NCBI RefSeq assembly: GCF_003003795.1
Contig: NZ_PVWK01000119.1
Coordinates: 1 to 32,251, forward strand
Reading direction: 5' to 3'
From: Stenomitos frigidus ULC18
GTDB taxonomy: Bacteria; Cyanobacteriota; Cyanobacteriia; Leptolyngbyales; Leptolyngbyaceae
DNA: 32,251 nucleotides
Shown here: one piece after another, positions 22,440-30,139 of the stretch
How the letters are laid out: each line of letters starts with the position of its first letter
Position numbering within the stretch: position 1 is the first letter of the stretch
Made by a program: the position numbers and the translations under genes
Notes under the pieces: model-generated
The model's input: only the letters and a program-made list of their open reading frames with translations
Told to the model about the DNA's origin: nothing
The model's database searches: none

Positions 22440-25082
22440 TTATTTCGTTTTCGCTTCTAGATTCTCCAGCCGGCTCCTAAGCTCCTGGTTCTCTTGCTTC
22501 AGTTGATCCAATTCTTCACGAATTTGTTTGACAGCTTTGTCAGAACCAACGTTCTTTTGCACGCGCTGGACGGCTTCTTCCGCAATGCGACGCACACGCC
22601 CGTCAGGCGTTTGGTCTGCGAGGGCTTGCAGAATGCCGATCGCCCGTGCAGTTTCCATCTGCCCCAGTGAAACGGCTACCGCTACTTGCGTCAGGAAGAA
22701 CGTTTCGCGTGACAGCTCTTGCAGGCGATCGAGAATCCGTTCTAAATTGCTGTTGCTTTGTCCGGTAGAAATGGCACCCAACGCGCGGATGGCAGACAGG
22801 CGTAATGCCTGGGGTGTAACGGGCACCGTGTATTCCAGGATTAAGTCCAAAGCGGTTTCGGAGGTTTTCATTTGGCTCAGGGCACCGATCGCGCCCGATC
22901 TCACCACTTCATTCCAACCCTGGCGCTCTTTCAGCACTGACTTTAGTAGCTTCAGCACTTTCTCTTCTTTCGTTTCGCCTAAGCTGGAGGTGAGAATACT
23001 GCCAAGCGCCCGTATAGCAGCCGCTTCAACGTAGTAGCTGGCGTCGCCTTTTTCAGCAATGGGCTTGATTGCCTTGTAGCTGTCGTTGGTCTTAATCGTT
23101 GCCAGCGCTTCGATCGTGGCTCGGCGCACTCGCGCATCGACGTCGTTGAGTCCTACCAGGAGCCCACTAAAGGCTTGATCGAGTTTGACTGTAGCCAGAT
23201 TTTTGGCGATTTCGACGCGTACACCCCAGAAGTGCTCGGCTGTTAGTGCTTCAGTGAGGGCGTTTACAGCTTCCAGTCCACCTTTCTTTGCCAGCATTTC
23301 AGCAGCAACAATCCGCGCTAAAGGATCGGGATCAGACTGCAACTGGGCTTTGAGTTCCGGGACGGGATACTCCAGCGTGACCGTTTTGAGCATGTGGTTG
23401 CCAACATCAAAGCTAACGAAGTCTGGCTTTTTCTCTAGAGGGAAGTAGAAGGTTTGCTCTCGTTCGTAGATGCGGACGGGGAAGAGTGTGAGGTGTGAGG
23501 TGTGAGGTGTGAGGTGTGAATCGTTTTGGCGTTCTTGCCCCTCCCTCCTCTCTCCTCTCTCCTCACTGATGTAGCCAAACCCGATCGGCACTTTGAGATC
23601 AAACAATTCATTCTGGCTACCGTTGCCGTCTTTGGCTTGCGTTTGAGTGACGGTGACTTTGGCGAGATTGCTGCTGGTATCCCAGGAGTAAGCCACTTTG
23701 TAATCGGGGTGTCCGCCACGATAAACGTATTGATCGAAGAGGAACAGGAGGTTACGTCCGCTGGCTTTTTCGATCGCCCTGAGTAGATCAACGGTCTCGA
23801 CTGTTTTGTGTGCGTTGTCGTTCACAAACGTCGCCACTGCTTTCCAGAATAAGTCGTCCCCTAGCTCCGCACGGATCATGTGATAGACACAGGCACCTTT
23901 TTCGTAAAGGTGGCGATCGTAGAGTTCGATCGCTTCACGGTAGACATGCGTGACGATCGGACGACGATAGCGAGAACTGTCTTCATCTAGATAGCTGCGA
24001 GCTTCGCCAAGACGATAGTAGGCAGCATCTTCCGCACCGTATTCATGATCCGTCCACATGATTTCTGAGTAGGACGCCATGCCTTCCTTCAGCCAGGCGT
24101 GCGACCAGTGCTTGATGACAACCAGATCGCCGAACCATTGATGCGCCAGTTCGTGGGCCACCAGGCTTTCGGTATTGCGGTTGTCTAACGCCGCGCGTTC
24201 ATCCAGTAGGCAGCGATCGGTGAGCAGCGTGGTGGAAGTATTCTCCATGCCACCAAAGATGAAGTCATCAACGCAGACCTGAGCGTACTTGGGATACGGA
24301 TAGGCATAGCCGTATTTTTCACTGAAGAACTCGATCATCTGGGGCGTTTTGCCCATGCTAATGCGGGCTTCCTGCTCTTTGCCTTTCTCGACATAGTAAG
24401 TAACGGGCTTGCCCTTCCACTCATCTTGCAGTTCAGCAAAATCGCCAACTGCCAGCGTCATCAAGTAGGTGGGATGCACTTGTTTTTGGTGCCAGTGGTA
24501 GATCTTGTCGTCACCATCAGCCTCGGTCTTGACCAACTCACCGTTTGAAATTGCCATGAGCTGCTTGGGGACACGCACCCGAATTTCAGACGTTGCCAAC
24601 TGCCCAGGATAGTCAAAGCAGGGAAACCAGAAGCGCGAATCTTCGTCTTCGCCTTGAGTCCACACCTGAACCGGTTTATTGGGATAGTGCTTGTCGGGTG
24701 CAATGAAGTAGATGCCACGTTGGGGTTTGTTGACGCTGTAGGCGATCGCCACTTCAATCGGCTTCCCTGCTTGCGTCGTAGGCTCTAATTGAATGTGTAG
24801 CTGTTCGCCATCATAGTCAAATGTTTGTTGCGTCTTGCCCACGTGCACAGACGCGATCGTCAAATTGACTGCATCCAACGTCAGCCGATCAATCCCATCA
24901 CGCACCGGATTGAGCCGAATCGTGCAGGTGCCCTCGTAGCGCTGGTTGGGAATATCAAGGCTCAGATCCAGAAAAATGTGCTCAACTTGTCCAGGGCGAT
25001 CGGGGTTGTAGTGGGGTTTTGCACCAGGCAGCTCAAAGGACTTATGGCCATTGGTTGCAGGATCAAAATAGACATGTGGCAT
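22440..25082 (-). CDS. M1-family aminopeptidase with C-terminal HEAT repeats
   Basis: 880 residues. Zinc metallopeptidase of the aminopeptidase N/LTA4 hydrolase type, removing N-terminal residues from peptides. The exopeptidase motif GGMEN is at 277-281, the zinc site HELAH at 310-314 and the third ligand E333 in LKEGMASYSE. No signal peptide. After the catalytic part, residues about 575-845 form HEAT-type helical repeats (DPLARIVAAEMLAKKGGLEAV, DARVRRATIEALATIK), and the last 30 residues form a coiled coil. Residues ~506-533 are an in-frame insertion made of heptamer-repeat DNA within the domain junction. Start ATG 25082. The substrate is not predictable. Confidence 0.95.
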   Translation of the reverse strand: MPHVYFDPATNGHKSFELPGAKPHYNPDRPGQVEHIFLDLSLDIPNQRYEGTCTIRLNPVRDGIDRLTLDAVNLTIASVHVGKTQQTFDYDGEQLHIQLEPTTQAGKPIEVAIAYSVNKPQRGIYFIAPDKHYPNKPVQVWTQGEDEDSRFWFPCFDYPGQLATSEIRVRVPKQLMAISNGELVKTEADGDDKIYHWHQKQVHPTYLMTLAVGDFAELQDEWKGKPVTYYVEKGKEQEARISMGKTPQMIEFFSEKYGYAYPYPKYAQVCVDDFIFGGMENTSTTLLTDRCLLDERAALDNRNTESLVAHELAHQWFGDLVVIKHWSHAWLKEGMASYSEIMWTDHEYGAEDAAYYRLGEARSYLDEDSSRYRRPIVTHVYREAIELYDRHLYEKGACVYHMIRAELGDDLFWKAVATFVNDNAHKTVETVDLLRAIEKASGRNLLFLFDQYVYRGGHPDYKVAYSWDTSSNLAKVTVTQTQAKDGNGSQNELFDLKVPIGFGYISEERGERREGQERQNDSHLTPHTSHLTLFPVRIYEREQTFYFPLEKKPDFVSFDVGNHMLKTVTLEYPVPELKAQLQSDPDPLARIVAAEMLAKKGGLEAVNALTEALTAEHFWGVRVEIAKNLATVKLDQAFSGLLVGLNDVDARVRRATIEALATIKTNDSYKAIKPIAEKGDASYYVEAAAIRALGSILTSSLGETKEEKVLKLLKSVLKERQGWNEVVRSGAIGALSQMKTSETALDLILEYTVPVTPQALRLSAIRALGAISTGQSNSNLERILDRLQELSRETFFLTQVAVAVSLGQMETARAIGILQALADQTPDGRVRRIAEEAVQRVQKNVGSDKAVKQIREELDQLKQENQELRSRLENLEAKTK
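23484..23568 (-). repeat. heptamer array inside the aminopeptidase gene (TCACACC type)
   Basis: About four tandem TCACACC units on the coding strand (23486-23519) beside a GGAGAGA-type purine stretch. Read as SHLTPHTSHLT; the 21-nt (three-unit) superperiod equals seven codons. Confidence 0.9.
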
Positions 25083-25298
25083 AAATGGGATGCTCTGTGA
25101 CTGGGGGAATCTGTGCTTGGAGGACTAACTCTAGTCTTGCAGGACTGTGAATGCGCCTTTTCAGCGTAACCTGTGTACCGCGTCTCGATTGTCTCGATCG
25201 TTAAGGTTGTTGCTTTAGCAAGCGATCGTACTCGCCTCAACCGTCCCGACACCTGAGATAATCAATTCAACTCAATCAAACCTTTTATTATCGTACTC

Positions 25299-26321
25299 AT
25301 GACGGCTACAAGTTTTGCGCCAAATCTCGCTGCTCGTCTCATTAATGGCCTGCTTGCGGTTAAACCGCTGGCAAAGCTGGCAAAGCAGCAAGCGCGTCAG
25401 ATGATGATCAAGCGAGCCGAATCCGTTGGGGTCTATTGGACAAAAGAAGTAGAAGCGCTGCGATCGCGAGCCTGGGACGATGACTTGGCGCAAGTGCAGC
25501 AGCCTGACCTGACCTACCCAAACTACTACGTGACCTCGTTCCACGCGTATGACGAAGGTAATTTGGGCTGGAATCCGGCTTTGGAAGTCGAAGTTGCCGC
25601 TTACGCTGCTCATGCGCGGATCTGGCAGGATGCAGGTGCACAAGGTGATGCTCGCTTGCGGCAAACCTATCATGCTGTCTTGAAGGCCCAATTGCCCACA
25701 GCACCTACCAACATTTTGGACATTGGCTGTAGCGTGGGTATGAGTACGTTTGCCCTGCAAGAGACCTTCCCCAAGGCGCAGATTACGGGCTTGGACTTAT
25801 CGCCGTATTTTTTGGCAGTGGCGAAGTATCGAGGGGAGGTAAGGGAAGGTTCAGAGAGTCGGGAGTTGGGAGTTGGGAGTCGTCGGGGTGCGGAGGAAGC
25901 AAGGGAAGCCGGGGAAGCCGGAGATTTAACTCAAAACTCATCACTCAAAATTCAAAGCTCTCCGCTGTGGCTCCACGCCGCCGCTGAAGCCACAGGCTTA
26001 CCCGATGCCTCGTTTGATCTAGTGTCTGCCTGTTTGCTCTTCCATGAGCTGCCGCAAAGCGCTGCTATTGACATCATTCGAGAAGCACGTCGTTTGCTAC
26101 GCCTGGGTGGGCATTTCGCGATTATGGACATGAACCCACGATCGGAGCTGTTCGCTAAGTTGCCGCCTTATGTGATGACGCTGCTGAAAAGTACGGAACC
26201 ATATTTGGATGAGTACTTTTCGCTGGATTTGGAAGGCGCGATCGCCTCTGCTGGGTTCACGCAACCAACGGTGACGTTTAATAGTCCACGCCATCGGTCG
26301 ATCGTCGCTCAAGCCAAATAA
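25299..26321 (+). CDS. class I SAM-dependent methyltransferase
   Basis: 340 residues. The SAM-binding motif I is NILDIGCSVGMSTFALQETFP (138-158), and motif II GLDLSPYFLAVAKY ends with an acidic residue (D166). Later blocks WLHAAAEATGLPDASFDLVSACLLFHELP and LLRLGGHFAIMDMNPRS are motifs of the UbiE/BioC-like group. A 90-residue N-terminal extension, rich in AKLAKQQARQMMIKRAES, precedes the core. Residues ~180-222 are a repeat-encoded insertion between motifs II and III. The substrate is not clear. Start ATG 25299, with no strong ribosome-binding site. It is divergent from the aminopeptidase gene. Confidence 0.9.
   Translation: MTATSFAPNLAARLINGLLAVKPLAKLAKQQARQMMIKRAESVGVYWTKEVEALRSRAWDDDLAQVQQPDLTYPNYYVTSFHAYDEGNLGWNPALEVEVAAYAAHARIWQDAGAQGDARLRQTYHAVLKAQLPTAPTNILDIGCSVGMSTFALQETFPKAQITGLDLSPYFLAVAKYRGEVREGSESRELGVGSRRGAEEAREAGEAGDLTQNSSLKIQSSPLWLHAAAEATGLPDASFDLVSACLLFHELPQSAAIDIIREARRLLRLGGHFAIMDMNPRSELFAKLPPYVMTLLKSTEPYLDEYFSLDLEGAIASAGFTQPTVTFNSPRHRSIVAQAK
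25838..25968 (+). repeat. two heptamer families inside the methyltransferase gene
   Basis: GGGAGTT units (about 25852-25882) and TCAAAAC/TCAAAAT units (25928-25959), with a GGAAGCCG duplication in between. All are in frame, encoding ELGVGSRRGAEEAREAGEAG and LTQNSSLKIQSS. Confidence 0.85.
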
Positions 26322-26328
26322 AGCTGTA

Positions 26329-26351
26329 GGGCTATGGCAATGCCATAGCCC
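26329..26351. terminator. bidirectional hairpin between convergent genes
   Basis: GGGCTATGGCA (26329-26339), one base, TGCCATAGCCC (26341-26351): perfect 11-bp arms. It lies between the methyltransferase stop and the subtilase stop, well placed to end both transcripts. It shares the GGCAATGCC core with 15507-15539. Confidence 0.7.
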
Positions 26352-26360
26352 CGACCACAT

Positions 26361-28094
26361 TCAACGGGCAGGCACTGTCCACCAGGCAAGCGCATAAGGC
26401 TGGATGGGTTCATTCACCTGACGCTGAAACTGGACGCGAAGTTTGTAACGTCCCGTGGCGGGCACCGGATGAAAGATGTGCTGCACGCTATCCACATCGC
26501 TGATGCCTGACCAGATGCTTTGACTGACATCAGTATCCTCGACACGCATTAAGTAGAGCGTGAGGGTATTCAAGCCACGATCGTGAAAGCTCTCGCCGAT
26601 GTCAAATTCGCGGTCGTCATTCTTGTCAACCAGATCCACCAGACGATTCCACACCAGCGTTGCCGAGACAAAACTCCCTTGTTGCAATGGTTTTTCCAGC
26701 ACATAGTCCCGAAACGATGGTGCGTCAGCTTCTACCTTTTTCGCTTCGCCTTTCTCCTTTCTGTCTTCTACTTCTTCGCCTTTCTCCTTGATCCTTTCGC
26801 CTTTCGCCTTTACCTCTACCGTCCGATAATCCCACCCGATCGCAGGCACTGCTGCTCCTGGCAGGTATTGGCCGGCGCTAAACTGCTGATAGGCTCGAAA
26901 GGCATTAAGTTGACCCACTCCCATTTGCGTATCTAAAGGGAGTTTGCGATCGCTGTACGCATCGGACTCAAGCCAACTGCGGTTGTTCTTATCTAAAATG
27001 GTGCGGCTCATGCCTAAAGCCAGCCCATCACCAGTATCTTTAATTTTATCAGCTGAGTTGAGCAGTACCGCTTTCATGACTTGCTCACGCCGAGCATCCA
27101 GCGTCCAGGGAAGCGAACACCCCGGTTGCTTACAGCTTTGGCGTAGCTGGCGATCGCCATACTCTTGCAGCAACGCGACGGTTGCCGTGACGTGAGGAGC
27201 CGCAAAGCTAGTGCCACTGGAGGTCGTGAGATTGCCGTTTAAAGTGACTAAACTCACATCGTTACCAGGCGCTACCAGCCCGATCGCGCGGCGAGGGCCA
27301 ATATTGCTTTCAATCCCTGCGATCGCCGATCCCGACCCGGAGGCATCGCCTAAATTCGCAAAATCAAGCTTGCGAAACACGCCGTCTAGCCGCGTGGTAA
27401 AGGCAACGTTGATCCCGTTGAAGTTATCGGTCGGGATCGAAATCCCGCCTTTGCCCTGGTTGCCTGCAATGACGTACAGGACGTTGTGCACACGGGTAGA
27501 CCAATCGATACATTGAGTGAGTAGCGCGTTACCATCCAGCGTTGCGTTAGGTCGAGGATCTTGGCGCAGCGCTTCCCCAAAGCTAAAGTTGATGGCTCGT
27601 ACGTCGCCACCGTTTTGTTCGGCAACATACTGAGCCGACAGACATTCTTCTGGTTGCCCATAGCGCTTGGGCGTTCCTGCCGCTGATGAATACAATCGCG
27701 CTCCCGGTGCCACTCCCTGCAGCCCCTTCGCAGCGCTAATCATAATGCTGGCAACGTTCTGAGCGTGACCATCCACGTTGGCATTCATACGAGCGGGCGA
27801 ATCGCGGAAGAAGACGCGCGTCAGGGGTACCGTGCGGTTGTGTGTCACCGCTTTGTCAATGCCAAACTGACCGGGACGCCCAATCTCCACTTGCCCGATC
27901 GCAATTTTGCGTCCAATTAAGTTGTAGGGCTGTATGTGTAGCCGTAGCGCATCAATGCCTGCTTCACCGATCGAGGTCGACTGCGGTGCACCACCCAATG
28001 CAGCAGTTGTGCCTAAGACGATCGCGCTTACTCCGCCACTGAACCAAACCAAGGTTCTTGGCACCTGTCGCCTCAAAACTTGCCGCCGCGCCAC
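26361..28094 (-). CDS. S8-family (subtilisin-like) protease with Glu at the Asp position
   Basis: 577 residues. An N-terminal hydrophobic region (about 13-35) suggests export. The S8 domain spans about 58-330: H110 in DGHAQNVASIM, oxyanion N212 in VIAGNQG and nucleophile S296 in SSGTSFAAPHV. The position of the catalytic Asp reads KIAIGQVEIGRPGQF, i.e. E70 where subtilisins have D (AVIDTG). The C-terminal part (about 455-577) resembles a beta-sandwich (LNTLTLYLMRVEDT, TGRYKLRVQFQRQVNEP), possibly a P-domain. Residues ~426-454 are repeat-derived and lysine/glutamate-rich. Start ATG 28094. No operon partner; rpe is divergent. Confidence 0.88.
   Translation of the reverse strand: MARRQVLRRQVPRTLVWFSGGVSAIVLGTTAALGGAPQSTSIGEAGIDALRLHIQPYNLIGRKIAIGQVEIGRPGQFGIDKAVTHNRTVPLTRVFFRDSPARMNANVDGHAQNVASIMISAAKGLQGVAPGARLYSSAAGTPKRYGQPEECLSAQYVAEQNGGDVRAINFSFGEALRQDPRPNATLDGNALLTQCIDWSTRVHNVLYVIAGNQGKGGISIPTDNFNGINVAFTTRLDGVFRKLDFANLGDASGSGSAIAGIESNIGPRRAIGLVAPGNDVSLVTLNGNLTTSSGTSFAAPHVTATVALLQEYGDRQLRQSCKQPGCSLPWTLDARREQVMKAVLLNSADKIKDTGDGLALGMSRTILDKNNRSWLESDAYSDRKLPLDTQMGVGQLNAFRAYQQFSAGQYLPGAAVPAIGWDYRTVEVKAKGERIKEKGEEVEDRKEKGEAKKVEADAPSFRDYVLEKPLQQGSFVSATLVWNRLVDLVDKNDDREFDIGESFHDRGLNTLTLYLMRVEDTDVSQSIWSGISDVDSVQHIFHPVPATGRYKLRVQFQRQVNEPIQPYALAWWTVPAR
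26731..26818 (-). repeat. heptamer array inside the subtilase gene (AAAGGCG type)
   Basis: On the coding strand AAAGGCG occurs in a 7-bp register with variants AAAGGAT and AAAGGAG, read as KAKGERIKEKGEEVEDRKEKGEA. It lies between the protease and C-terminal domains. Confidence 0.85.
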
Positions 28095-28179
28095 GAAGGT
28101 TTCTCCACAAGACTAGGGACTTGAATCACACTTTGTTAAACTAACTACATTACAGCGCCGTTAGGAGACCCCGCCAGCC

Positions 28180-28890
28180 ATGACCCAAACGCCATCCAGT
28201 AAAAAGCCGATTGTCATTGCTCCCTCGATTCTATCAGCCGACTTCAGCCGCTTGGGTGATGAAATTCGGGCAGTTGATGCTGCCGGAGCCGATTGGATCC
28301 ATGTAGACGTGATGGATGGTCGGTTTGTTCCTAATATAACGATTGGACCCTTGATTGTAGAAGCGATCCGTCCAATCACGACGAAGCCGCTTGACGTGCA
28401 TCTGATGATCGTTGAACCAGAGAAGTACGTTGAAGACTTTGCCAAAGCCGGAGCTGATCATATCTATGTTCACTGCGAACATAATGCGTCGCCGCACCTA
28501 CACCGCACACTGGGACAAATCAAAGAATTGGGTAAAAAAGCGGGTGTTGTTCTAAATCCCGGCAGCCCTCTAGAGCTAATCGAATATGTGCTTGAGCTTT
28601 GCGATCTAGTTCTGATCATGAGCGTTAACCCTGGCTTTGGCGGACAGAGCTTTATCCCTGGTGTCTTGCCCAAAATTCGCCAACTGCGTCAAATGTGCGA
28701 TGAGCGGGGACTCGATCCCTGGATTGAAGTAGACGGTGGCTTAAAGGTAAACAACACCTGGCAAGTGCTCGAAGCAGGCGCAAACGCTATCGTTGCTGGT
28801 TCTGCGGTCTTCAATGCACCCGACTATGCTGCAGCGATCGCAGGCATCCGCAACAGCAAGCGCCCAACCCCAGAACTCGCAAAAGTCTAG
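28180..28890 (+). CDS. rpe: ribulose-phosphate 3-epimerase
   Basis: Interconverts ribulose-5-phosphate and xylulose-5-phosphate in the Calvin cycle and pentose-phosphate pathway. 236 residues, a full TIM barrel. Signatures: [16 protein letters not shown] (14-29), [17 protein letters not shown] (41-57, catalytic D43), VHLMIVEP (73-80), [13 protein letters not shown] (148-160) and EVDGGLK (183-189, catalytic D185). GTTAGGAGA before ATG 28180 is a good ribosome-binding site. It is divergent from the subtilase gene and ends in a strong terminator. The last eight residues are a short variable tail. Confidence 0.98.
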   Translation: MTQTPSSKKPIVIAPSILSADFSRLGDEIRAVDAAGADWIHVDVMDGRFVPNITIGPLIVEAIRPITTKPLDVHLMIVEPEKYVEDFAKAGADHIYVHCEHNASPHLHRTLGQIKELGKKAGVVLNPGSPLELIEYVLELCDLVLIMSVNPGFGGQSFIPGVLPKIRQLRQMCDERGLDPWIEVDGGLKVNNTWQVLEAGANAIVAGSAVFNAPDYAAAIAGIRNSKRPTPELAKV

Positions 28891-28922
28891 AGGTAAAAGA
28901 AACCGGGTTTCTGTGCCCATAG

Positions 28923-28960
28923 AGAGGGGGCGATCGTTATGCGATCGCCCCCTCTTTTAA
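28923..28960 (+). terminator. rho-independent terminator of rpe
   Basis: 14-bp perfect arms AGAGGGGGCGATCG (28923-28936) and CGATCGCCCCCTCT (28942-28955), loop TTATG, then TTTAA. The HIP1 octamer is built into the right arm. It also faces desC, which ends at 29011. Confidence 0.85.
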
Positions 28961-29010
28961 TGTCTATTGCCTGTGAGGATTAGCCAAGATGGTTTCCCAA
29001 GAGACTACCT

Positions 29011-29853
29011 TTAGTTGGTAGGCGGCATCACAATTCTCTTCGCTAAGCCCAGACTTCTAAGGACGCTAATAGACCACCAGGTCATATCAATTTCCCACCA
29101 TTTCAACCCTGCCTTTGCCACATTGGGATACGCGTGGTGGTTGTTGTGCCAGCCTTCGCCGTAGGTCAAAACCGCTGCCCACCAAAGGTTACGCGAATTA
29201 TCATCAGGCTCAAACGTGCGATAGCCGCTCATGTGGCTTGCCGAGTTGATCAACCAGGTGCTGTGCCAGAGCAAGACCGCTCTGAGAAACACACCATAGA
29301 TAACGAATGACCAACCGCCTAGCAGGTAAAGCACCACGCCGACGGGAATCTGGAGCATTAAGAAGTAGCGATCTAAGAAGCGGTAGAACGGATCTTTATC
29401 AATATCAGGCGCAAACTGACGATACGATTCGCGATCGAAAAAGCGGTCTTGTGGGTAGAACAACCACATCATGTGGCTCCACCAAAACCCCTTTTGCGCC
29501 GAGTAGGGATCTTTTTCGTTATCTTCGGTGTAGAGATGATGCATGCGGTGTCCAGCGACCCAGAAGGTCGGCCCACCCTGTAGCGCTAAGGCACCGATGA
29601 GCGTGATCGTCCGTTCCAGCCATTTGGGTACATGGAAACTACGATGCGTCAGCATGCGATGATAGCCCAAACAAATGCCGATGCTGCCAAAGAGCCAGTG
29701 CAAGACCAGCGTGACGCCGAGCGCTGACCAGGAGAAAAACCAGGGCGCTAGTAACGCCAGTGCATGAAACGCTCCAAAAAACACCACATTAGTCCAACTC
29801 AGCGCGAGCGGCTTCCTGCCCTCGGAGGCAGTTTGAAGAGAATTAGAAGTCAT
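29011..29853 (-). CDS. desC: delta-9 acyl-lipid desaturase (stearoyl type)
   Basis: 280 residues, integral membrane di-iron desaturase that introduces the first double bond into C18/C16 acyl chains; key for membrane fluidity in cold. All three histidine boxes are present: HRMLTH (65-70), HRMHH (102-106) and HNNHH (236-240). Membrane helices are predicted at about 22-57, 85-99 and 170-195. The absence of a carrier-specific extension fits the cyanobacterial DesC type. It is divergent from the TetR/recombinase fusion 287 bp away. Start ATG 29853. Cold regulation is likely by analogy only. Confidence 0.95.
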   Translation of the reverse strand: MTSNSLQTASEGRKPLALSWTNVVFFGAFHALALLAPWFFSWSALGVTLVLHWLFGSIGICLGYHRMLTHRSFHVPKWLERTITLIGALALQGGPTFWVAGHRMHHLYTEDNEKDPYSAQKGFWWSHMMWLFYPQDRFFDRESYRQFAPDIDKDPFYRFLDRYFLMLQIPVGVVLYLLGGWSFVIYGVFLRAVLLWHSTWLINSASHMSGYRTFEPDDNSRNLWWAAVLTYGEGWHNNHHAYPNVAKAGLKWWEIDMTWWSISVLRSLGLAKRIVMPPTN

Positions 29854-30003
29854 GAAAATCCTTGTCGAGATGACCGAAACAAACCAGTGTCCAATGTTGC
29901 AGCACTGGCAGGCTGACTCCCTCTATAAACTGTCTCATGTGAGTGGCGAGACACCCCGCGAGGCAATCTCTAGCAACACTCCTAGCGAAGCGATGACACC
30001 TTT

Positions 30004-30027
30004 AACGCGTGAGTCAACGCGTGAGTT
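30004..30027. repeat. tandem 12-bp repeat between desC and the TetR-fusion gene
   Basis: AACGCGTGAGTC followed by AACGCGTGAGTT; 11 of 12 positions match. It lies in the divergent promoter region, 40 bp left of the operator pair. Confidence 0.7.
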
Positions 30028-30068
30028 GGCGGCTCGTCTGCCCAAGAACCCGTTACAGTAGGAGAGAA

Positions 30069-30131
30069 TGCAAGTGTTACTTACACCTGTAGCCTAACAG
30101 CGAATTTCAGATTCTGCAAGTGTTACTTGCA
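30069..30131 (+). promoter_or_regulatory. pair of palindromic operators before the TetR-fusion start
   Basis: TGCAAGTGTTACTTGCA (30115-30131) is a perfect dyad with 7-bp arms and a GTT spacer. TGCAAGTGTTACTTACA (30069-30085) differs at one base. The copies are direct repeats with centres 46 bp apart. The second ends 8 bp before ATG 30140. TetR-type regulators typically bind such dyads next to their own gene, so these are probably the autoregulatory and possibly desC-regulating sites. Confidence 0.8.
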
Positions 30132-30139
30132 TTTTGCCT

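Noticed and set aside
29852-30061. 69-codon plus-strand ORF between desC and the TetR-fusion gene
   Set aside because: Starts on the desC start codon, contains the tandem 12-bp repeat, has no family resemblance or ribosome-binding site, and occupies the divergent promoter region.
30134-30139. TTG start of the TetR-fusion gene
   Set aside because: ATG two codons later gives the expected N-terminus; the TTG is only 2 bp after the operator.
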